51,584 nucleotides of DNA from an uncultured Eubacteriales bacterium. GTDB taxonomy: Bacteria; Bacillota; Clostridia; Oscillospirales; Oscillospiraceae. The number at the start of each line of letters is the position of its first letter. Position 1 is the first letter of the stretch. This document shows positions 46,443 through 51,584 of the stretch, in pieces. Where the stretch lies: the NCBI GenBank assembly GCA_905205195.1, contig CAJLCS010000003.1, positions 1 to 51,584 on the forward strand, written 5' to 3'. The translations under genes were made by a program, and so were the position numbers. A model generated the notes under the pieces. That model saw only the letters and a program-made list of their open reading frames with translations. It had not been told where the DNA came from and did no database searches.

Positions 46443-48557
46443 TTACGCTTCCGGTGCGCAGGCCGCCAGCAGGGCCGCCGTGTAGGAGGCGAAGCCGTGG
46501 TTGCAGCTGGCCACGTCCGTGTCGTTTTCCCACAGGGTGCCGGTTTTCTCCGCCATATACAGGAAATACCCCCGGATCTCCTCCCGCAGCCGGTCCGTCA
46601 GGCCGTAGCGCCGCAGCAGCTCCAGACGCAGGTAGTTGCCGATAAAGGCATTGGAGAAGGCAATGTCCGGATAAGCGTTATCCTGCTTGCGCTGGGGGCC
46701 GAACTTGGTTGTCAGAATTTTCCAAAGCTCCAGATCCTGCTCCGGTGTGGCCACCCCGGTGAAGAAGGCATAATACTGGCAGGACTCCGTGCATTCCCCG
46801 GACAGCGCCAGGGTACCGTCCGCCTGCCGGAGGGAATTGTCGCAGTAGAAGACCCCGACCTTTGTTTTCTCCCGGATGTGCCGGGCCAGCGCGTCGGCCT
46901 CCGCCGCCAGTGCCTTGTCGCCGTAGAGCCGGGACACCGCCCGCTTCACCAGCGCGTAGAGCATATTGCTGGGGTAATTCACGTCCTGCACCAGATCGTT
47001 GGACCGGGACCACTCCACAAACACCCAGCTGGGCAGCTTCTCCAGCAGCCCGTCGCCGTTTTCGTACCGGCGGAAGAAGGCCATCAGCGCCTCCACCTTG
47101 TCCCGGGCCCGGTCGATGAGGTCCCGGTCCCCGGTGCGGTCCAGATATTCCTCCAGCTCCACCACGAACCACATGGCCCAGTTGGGGATAAATTTACGGT
47201 CCGTATGGTCCGACGGATAGCACATGGGCAGCATCCCCGGTTCTACCCCGGGAAATACCGTGGCGTCCACGAAATTGGACAGGAAGGCCTTCTCCACCTC
47301 GCTTTTTCCCGTGAGAAAATGCTCCGTCCGGCTGGTGAAGAAGCTGTCGCAAAGCCAGCCCGCCCGCTCCCGGGAGGGGCAGTCCATGTAAATGTCATAG
47401 GTATTCTGGCGGAAGGTTTCCACCGCCGCGTCGTAGATTTTCTGCAGATCTCCGTCGGCAAAGGTCATGTGCTTCACCCGGTCCGGGAAGCCCACCCGGC
47501 GCAGCCCCAGATTCCGGATCCGGAGGGCGCCCTTCCTGCACAGCACCCGCAGGTACTTCCACGCGTACGGCTCGATAGTCATCAGGTGATACCGGCCCGG
47601 GGCCACCACCAGCTTGACGCTGTTGGAGCAGCCGTAGCGATAGTCGTTAACGGTTTCCCCGTTGTAGATTTCGTCAAACAGCAGGTACGCCTCCGTGTCC
47701 GCCGCCGCTTCCACATCCAGATCGAAAAAGCCGGTCATTTCGTGGGAGAGAGCAGCGTCCTGATAGGTCATGGCCGGGACGGTGAAATCCGACGCATCGC
47801 CGCCGAAGCCGGTTTCCGGCCCCGCGGTTAGGTTCTGAATCTCGTCCAGCACATTGAAGTCCAGCTCCCGCTGGGCATAGGCCTTGAAGATGGGGCTTGG
47901 CTCCTGGGCCCGATTCCGTCGGGGCGGCTGACCGGGTCGGGCCACGGACAAGGGACCGGATTTCAGCAGCACCGCCGCCTTTTCCGGCTCAAATTCCGGC
48001 AGGTACAGATCCCGGGGAATGAAATGCTTGTGTTCCTGCTCCGTCAGGGGCAGTTCCTCGTGGCCGGAGACTTCCGGCGCGGTGAAAAACCGATTCCATC
48101 GGCCGTCCAGCCGGTAGGCCTCGGTGAAGTTCCGCTGGAAGGAGTAGCGGATCACCTTCTGATACCGCTCGTCCAGCCGCAGGCAGTGAAAATCCCCGTT
48201 TTCGCCGGTCCGGGCCGCAATCGTGCCGTCGCATTCCGCCTCGGCGCAGAGGAAGCCCGGCTCGTCAATGAAGGAAAAGCTGTTGCACTGGTAAGTCGCC
48301 AGCACAATGCACAGCACGTTCTCCCCGGCGGTGAGAAGGCCGTCCAGCGGCAGCTCGTCCACCCGGTATTTGCCGTGGCAGCTCCGGGCGGGGCCGGAAA
48401 AGAGGAACGCGCCGTTGAGGAAAACCTGATAGGTGGAAACGCCGGTGATCCGCAGCGTCCCCCGGGCGGTCCGGGGCAGGCGGGTGTAGAATCCGTAAAA
48501 CAGATTCATCTGATCCTTGGCTTCTGCCGGAAAGACCGGCTTTGCACACTGAAACAT
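46443..48557 (-). CDS. GH78-like alpha-L-rhamnosidase
   Basis: The protein has 704 residues without a signal peptide. The N-terminal half is beta-rich (about 1-350), and the six-hairpin catalytic barrel begins near 375. DCPSRERAGWLCDSFF (about 395) is the general-acid region of bacterial rhamnosidases, and GTLWEN with ASCNHGFAS near the C terminus contribute further active-site residues. It trims terminal L-rhamnose from glycosides in the cytoplasm. The AAGGAGG site precedes the ATG. It is the second gene after an alpha/beta hydrolase, which suggests removal of acyl groups before or after deglycosylation of a plant conjugate. Confidence 0.87.
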   Translation of the reverse strand: MFQCAKPVFPAEAKDQMNLFYGFYTRLPRTARGTLRITGVSTYQVFLNGAFLFSGPARSCHGKYRVDELPLDGLLTAGENVLCIVLATYQCNSFSFIDEPGFLCAEAECDGTIAARTGENGDFHCLRLDERYQKVIRYSFQRNFTEAYRLDGRWNRFFTAPEVSGHEELPLTEQEHKHFIPRDLYLPEFEPEKAAVLLKSGPLSVARPGQPPRRNRAQEPSPIFKAYAQRELDFNVLDEIQNLTAGPETGFGGDASDFTVPAMTYQDAALSHEMTGFFDLDVEAAADTEAYLLFDEIYNGETVNDYRYGCSNSVKLVVAPGRYHLMTIEPYAWKYLRVLCRKGALRIRNLGLRRVGFPDRVKHMTFADGDLQKIYDAAVETFRQNTYDIYMDCPSRERAGWLCDSFFTSRTEHFLTGKSEVEKAFLSNFVDATVFPGVEPGMLPMCYPSDHTDRKFIPNWAMWFVVELEEYLDRTGDRDLIDRARDKVEALMAFFRRYENGDGLLEKLPSWVFVEWSRSNDLVQDVNYPSNMLYALVKRAVSRLYGDKALAAEADALARHIREKTKVGVFYCDNSLRQADGTLALSGECTESCQYYAFFTGVATPEQDLELWKILTTKFGPQRKQDNAYPDIAFSNAFIGNYLRLELLRRYGLTDRLREEIRGYFLYMAEKTGTLWENDTDVASCNHGFASYTAALLAACAPEA

Positions 48558-48583
48558 GGGGAAGCCTCCTTATAATAATATTG

Positions 48584-49261
48584 TTATCCGTAAATCTCGC
48601 CTTTTCCGGCGTAGTCGTCCCGGTAATCGCCGCCGGTTTGTTTCTTCTGAGCCAGCAGCCAGTCGTACAGCTCCGGCGTGGCCAGTGCGTCGGTCCAGAC
48701 GTTGTGTCCGTCGTGGGCGACAACCGTCAGCCGGGCGCCCTTGCCATCGGGGATGGCATTGAGCCTTGCCACCATTTTGATGCTTTCCTCCGGCAGCACG
48801 TCGTTGTCGCAGGCACCGTGGAACGCCCACACCGGGATGTCCTTCAGCCGGGCCGCGTTCCAGTACATTCCGCCGCCGCAGATGGGCACCAGCGCCGCAA
48901 AGACTTCCGGCATGGTCATGGCCAGCTGCCAGGCGCCGTAGCCGCCCATGCTGATGCCCAGCAGGTAGATCCGGTCCGGGTCCACATCGGGCCGGGCGGC
49001 TACCATCCGGACGAACCGCTGGAGCTGCTCGAACACGTCAAACCAGCTGTTGGCGGCGCACAGCGGCATCAGCACCAGCAGTGGGGAGTCTTCCTGCGTC
49101 AGCAGGCTGGTAGGCGCAAATAGCGGATGCTCTGCCAATTGCTGCACCGTTCCGCCCCGGCTGCCTGCGCCGTGAAGTGCAATCAGCACCGGACTTCTCC
49201 CCGCCGGAGACGCAGGCCTCCGCTCCGCATATTCCAGATGCTCAAAGCGATGAAATTCCAT
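48584..49261 (-). CDS. Alpha/beta-hydrolase esterase
   Basis: The protein has 225 residues, a small serine hydrolase. ALHGAGSRGG is the oxyanion segment, GISMGGYGAW the nucleophile elbow, HGACDNDVLP the Asp and AHDGHNVW the His. It lacks a signal peptide. Related enzymes act as feruloyl or acetyl esterases and dienelactone hydrolases. The operon with a rhamnosidase points to deacylation of a plant phenolic or pectic glycoside. The ATG follows AAGGAGG. Confidence 0.85.
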   Translation of the reverse strand: MEFHRFEHLEYAERRPASPAGRSPVLIALHGAGSRGGTVQQLAEHPLFAPTSLLTQEDSPLLVLMPLCAANSWFDVFEQLQRFVRMVAARPDVDPDRIYLLGISMGGYGAWQLAMTMPEVFAALVPICGGGMYWNAARLKDIPVWAFHGACDNDVLPEESIKMVARLNAIPDGKGARLTVVAHDGHNVWTDALATPELYDWLLAQKKQTGGDYRDDYAGKGEIYG

Positions 49262-49299
49262 TGCAATCCTCCTTTTTTCATTCTTCCTCAGACAGGCGG

Positions 49300-49328
49300 A
49301 TTATAACATAGCGCCAGGCGGTTGTCAA
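49300..49328 (-). promoter_or_regulatory. Promoter of the esterase-rhamnosidase operon
   Basis: A consensus TTGACA (49323-49328), 17 bp, TATAAT (49300-49305) on the minus strand. With perfect hexamers it should be strong unless a repressor acts. Confidence 0.8.
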
Positions 49329-49373
49329 CGCGCCATTTCGGCGGTTTTTCTTATGAAAGTTTGCTTTTTCCTC

Positions 49374-49402
49374 TTTACGTCGTCGGAATTCTGTTGTAAA
49401 AT
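49374..49402 (+). promoter_or_regulatory. Promoter of the zinc-ribbon membrane protein
   Basis: TTTACG (49374-49379), 17 bp, TAAAAT (49397-49402). Confidence 0.6.
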
Positions 49403-49442
49403 AGAGCCAAACAGCCGAAAGAGCGGAAGGAGGTGTCCCCGG

Positions 49443-49814
49443 ATGAATTGTCTGCGCTGCGGACGGGAAATTCCCGTCGGTCAGGTGTTCTGCCCGGACT
49501 GTCTGGCCGACATGGAGAAGGATCCGGTGAAGCCCGGCACGCCGGTGCAGCTTCCGGCTCCCGCCGTGTCCTCCGCCGCCCGGAAACCGGGCCGCGGGCC
49601 GCGGAAGCGCTCCCCGGAGGAGCTGCTGGCCCGGTGCCGCCGCCGGCTGCGGGTGATGAGCGTGCTGTTTGCCGCCGCGCTGGTGGCCCTGGCCGTCACG
49701 GTGTTCGTGTTCACGGGGCTGCTCCGCCGGCCCCGGAAGGCGCCGCTGGGCCAGAATTATTCCACCTCGACGCCCGCATCCACTGTTTCACGTGAAACAT
49801 CGAAAACGCGGTGA
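49443..49814 (+). CDS. Zinc-ribbon single-pass membrane protein
   Basis: The protein has 123 residues. The N-terminal C-x2-C ... C-x2-C (CLRC and CPDC) forms a zinc ribbon. A basic Pro-rich linker (PGRGPRKRSPEELL) follows, and a membrane helix lies at about 80-100 (VLFAAALVALAVTVFVFTGL). The start at 49443 follows GGAAGGAGG. The last codons, encoding TVSRET, overlap the first parS site, so this end of the protein is constrained by DNA function. Its place directly before parA is suggestive, but the role is unknown. Confidence 0.82.
   Translation: MNCLRCGREIPVGQVFCPDCLADMEKDPVKPGTPVQLPAPAVSSAARKPGRGPRKRSPEELLARCRRRLRVMSVLFAAALVALAVTVFVFTGLLRRPRKAPLGQNYSTSTPASTVSRETSKTR
49784..49799. promoter_or_regulatory. 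parS: parS site 1
   Basis: TGTTTCACGTGAAACA, all 16 bases of the bacterial consensus, inside the 3' end of the zinc-ribbon gene. Confidence 0.96.
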
Positions 49815-49830
49815 CCGGCCCGAAGCGGAT

Positions 49831-49846
49831 TGTTTCACGTGAAACA
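49831..49846. promoter_or_regulatory. parS: parS site 2
   Basis: A second perfect TGTTTCACGTGAAACA, 47 bp downstream of the first, just before the parA promoter. ParB loading here could also affect parA transcription. Confidence 0.96.
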
Positions 49847-49857
49847 GTCCGTTTCTC

Positions 49858-49886
49858 TTGCAATTCACACCCCGGATTGCTATAAT
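49858..49886 (+). promoter_or_regulatory. parAB promoter
   Basis: TTGCAA (49858-49863), 17 bp, TATAAT (49881-49886), 11 bp after parS site 2. Confidence 0.75.
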
Positions 49887-49911
49887 AGCAACGTACAGAA
49901 GGAGGGGGCAT

Positions 49912-50667
49912 ATGGGAAAAATCATCGCCGTCGTCAATCAGAAGGGCGGCGTCGGAAAAACCACCACCGCCGTCAACCTGACGGCTGCACTCCACGATCT
50001 GGGGCTGCGGGTGCTGCTGTGCGACTTTGATCCGCAGGCCAACGCATCCTCCGGTCTGGGACTGGAAAAACGAAAGCTGAAAAAAACCGTCTACGAGGCC
50101 GTCATTGGCCAGGCCGACGCCGCCTCCGCCATCGTCTCCACCAAATACGGCGACGTGCTGCCGTCCTCGGCCAATCTGGCCGGCGCCAGCGTGGAACTGA
50201 TCGGCATGAACGACGCCAACCACCGGCTGAAGGCCGTGCTGGAGCCGGTCCGGGACCGGTACGACGTGATTTTCATCGACTGTCCGCCGTCGCTGGAGAT
50301 GCTGACGCTCAACGCGCTGGCCGCCGCCGACGAAATTCTCATTCCCGTGCAGTGCGAGTACTTCGCGCTGGAGGGGCTGTCGGACCTGATGACCACCCTG
50401 CGGATGGTCAAGCGACGGATTAACCCGGGCCTTGGCATTTTCGGCGTGGCGCTGACCATGTACGACGGCCGGACCAACTTCTCCGCCCAGGTGGCCGAGG
50501 AGGTCCGGCGGCATTTTCCCGGGAAGGTCTTTACCAGCGTCATTCCCCGGAACGTCCGGCTGGCGGAAGCCCCCAGCCACGGCGTCCCCGTGGGGGATTA
50601 CGACCGGAGCAGCCGGGGCGCTGCGGCCTACCGGGCAATGGCCGAGGAAGTCAAGGCACGACTTTAA
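49912..50667 (+). CDS. parA: Chromosome-partitioning ATPase ParA (Soj)
   Basis: The protein has 251 residues, the size of chromosomal Soj. The deviant Walker A is KGGVGKTTTAVN (residues about 11-22) with the signature Lys, and Walker B segments are LLCDFDPQANA and VIFIDCPPSLE. It lacks the N-terminal HTH of plasmid ParA. It works with ParB on parS for origin segregation and also modulates DnaA in B. subtilis. The ATG at 49912 follows AAGGAGG. A longer ORF beginning upstream overlaps the promoter and is not used. Confidence 0.97.
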   Translation: MGKIIAVVNQKGGVGKTTTAVNLTAALHDLGLRVLLCDFDPQANASSGLGLEKRKLKKTVYEAVIGQADAASAIVSTKYGDVLPSSANLAGASVELIGMNDANHRLKAVLEPVRDRYDVIFIDCPPSLEMLTLNALAAADEILIPVQCEYFALEGLSDLMTTLRMVKRRINPGLGIFGVALTMYDGRTNFSAQVAEEVRRHFPGKVFTSVIPRNVRLAEAPSHGVPVGDYDRSSRGAAAYRAMAEEVKARL

Positions 50668-50682
50668 GGAAGGAGCATCAAA

Positions 50683-51546
50683 TTGGCAGGACAAAAAGGA
50701 TTGGGAAAAGGTCTGGGTGCCCTGATGGACGATTTTCTGGATCCAGCCCCCAGCGACAGCAGCGGCTATCAGATGCTGCCGCTGCACAAGGTGGAGCCGA
50801 ATCCGGATCAGCCCCGGCACGACTTTCCGGAGGACGAGCTACAGGCCCTGGCGGACTCCATCACCGTCCACGGTATCATTCAGCCGCTGACGGTGCGGCT
50901 GATGCCCAGCGGCTATTATCAGATCATCGCCGGTGAACGGCGCTGGCGGGCCGCCCGGCTGGCGGGACTTTCTGAAGTCCCCGCCGTCATCATCGAGGCC
51001 GACGACAAAACGGCCACCGAGCTGGCGCTGATCGAAAACCTGCAGCGGCAGGACTTAAACCCGGTGGAAGAAGCGCTGGGCTACCGGCGGCTCATGGACG
51101 AATACGGCCTGACTCAGGAGGAAACCGCCGAGCAGGTGGGAAAATCCCGGCCCACCGTGGCCAACGCCCTGCGGCTGCTGAGCCTGTGTCCGGCGGTGCT
51201 GGAGCAGGTGAAAAAAGGCGAGCTGACCGCCGGTCACGCCCGGGCGGTGCTGACGCTGAAATCCGAGAAAAAGCAGCAGGAGGCCGCCCAGAAGATCATC
51301 GCCCTGGGCCTGTCCGTCCGGCAGGCGGAGCTGCTGTGCAAAAACATGAGCCGGGAACCGGCCCCGGAGAAAAAGGTCACACTGGCCGTGGATTATGTGG
51401 CCGAGTGCGAGAAAAACCTGAGCAAGCACCTGGGCCGGGGCGTCAAAATCATCAACGGGAAGCGCAAAGGCAAGTTTGAGCTGGAATTCTACGGGAAGGA
51501 TGACCTGCAGGTTCTGCTGGACGCGCTGATGAAGCTTCAGAAATAA
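50683..51546 (+). CDS. parB: Chromosome-partitioning protein ParB (Spo0J)
   Basis: The protein has 287 residues. The N-terminal GLGKGLGALM is typical of chromosomal ParB. The CTP-binding region has NPDQPRHDF and AGERRWRAARLAG (GERRxRA), followed by ENLQRQDLNPVEEA. The HTH is LTQEETAEQVGKSRPTVANA with LRLL. It loads at parS and spreads as a CTP-dependent clamp. The start is TTG at 50683, seven bases after AAGGAG. It is 15 bp behind parA in one operon. Confidence 0.97.
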   Translation: MAGQKGLGKGLGALMDDFLDPAPSDSSGYQMLPLHKVEPNPDQPRHDFPEDELQALADSITVHGIIQPLTVRLMPSGYYQIIAGERRWRAARLAGLSEVPAVIIEADDKTATELALIENLQRQDLNPVEEALGYRRLMDEYGLTQEETAEQVGKSRPTVANALRLLSLCPAVLEQVKKGELTAGHARAVLTLKSEKKQQEAAQKIIALGLSVRQAELLCKNMSREPAPEKKVTLAVDYVAECEKNLSKHLGRGVKIINGKRKGKFELEFYGKDDLQVLLDALMKLQK

Positions 51547-51579
51547 ATTTTCACGAATTTCAATAAGGAGAGGAACCCT

Positions 51580-51584
51580 ATGCT
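51580..51584 (+). CDS. First codon of the next gene, cut by the window edge
   Basis: AAGGAGAGG followed seven bases later by ATGCT at the very end of the window. parB is often followed by serS in clostridia, and SerRS starts with Met-Leu, but five bases cannot prove that. Confidence 0.4.

Noticed and set aside
50514..50527. Second Noc-binding site in parA (TTTTCCCGGGAAGG)
   Set aside because: Only the inner TTCCCGGGAA is kept, and such a match is expected by chance in coding DNA of this composition.
1..51584. CRISPR arrays, prophage or insertion sequences
   Set aside because: No regularly spaced direct repeats, transposase, integrase or phage structural genes were seen.

Overview
The window is GC-rich Gram-positive chromosome, most likely from an anaerobic gut clostridium of the Oscillospiraceae type. 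Evidence for this is a biotin-dependent Na+-pumping decarboxylase operon, phosphotransacetylase, an ECF vitamin transporter subunit, DegV, YitT, Noc/ParA/ParB with consensus parS, strong AGGAGG ribosome sites, several TTG starts, and -35/-10 promoters that mostly keep 17-bp spacing. No phage, IS element or CRISPR array was seen. The order noc ... parS-parA-parB, all reading rightward, suggests an origin-proximal region, but noc lies about 22 kb from parA.

Layout. 0.0-0.4 kb: a compact unit that looks like a type I toxin-antitoxin locus, with a 29-residue membrane peptide. 0.4-8.4 kb: drug export, namely a MarR-MATE-ABC-ABC operon with a well-formed operator/promoter, then a divergent LysR/MATE pair. 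8.4-12.9 kb: a GH127-type glycosidase and a P1B-like metal ATPase with a DUF6110-like partner. 13.1-14.9 kb: typA. 15.1-18.8 kb: a fully overlapping operon of sialic-acid lyase, AAC(3)-like acetyltransferase, AraC regulator and BNR-repeat protein. 18.8-20.8 kb: PhnP-like hydrolase, tRNA-Asp, amidohydrolase.

21.1-25.9 kb: oxaloacetate decarboxylase Na+ pump (oadA-oadG-biotin carrier-oadB), divergent from pta. Oxaloacetate to pyruvate drives Na+ export, and acetyl-CoA can then yield acetyl phosphate. 26-27.4 kb: an ECF folate-family S component behind a roughly 250-nt promoter-to-terminator structured RNA of unassigned class. 27.6-33.2 kb: noc, degV, a CDF metal exporter, a small acidic membrane protein, gluQRS, and a nucleotidyltransferase. 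33.4-33.9 kb: an AT-rich GNAT gene next to tRNA-Leu, probably acquired. 34.2-38.4 kb: metallophosphoesterase, YitT, guaB, DtxR-type regulator.

38.4-44.4 kb: a TMEM164/YwaF-like protein overlapping a PAP2 phosphatase, a DnaA-box cluster, then a response regulator-histidine kinase-HtrA-thioesterase operon. 44.6-46.4 kb: uppP and an aldose-epimerase-like gene. 46.4-49.3 kb: esterase plus GH78-type rhamnosidase. 49.4-51.6 kb: a zinc-ribbon membrane protein, two parS sites, parA, parB, and the first codon of the next gene.

Strongest candidates for something new: (1) the toxin locus with 5'/3' RNA pairing; (2) a two-copy structured element (20.9-21.1 and 38.4-38.6 kb) with compensatory stem changes and fixed loops, both copies lying 3' of a minus-strand gene; (3) the RNA ahead of the ECF gene; (4) the perfect Noc-type site and DnaA-box cluster between noc and parAB; (5) the sialic-acid operon with an AAC(3)-like enzyme; (6) the P-type ATPase without a CPx motif.
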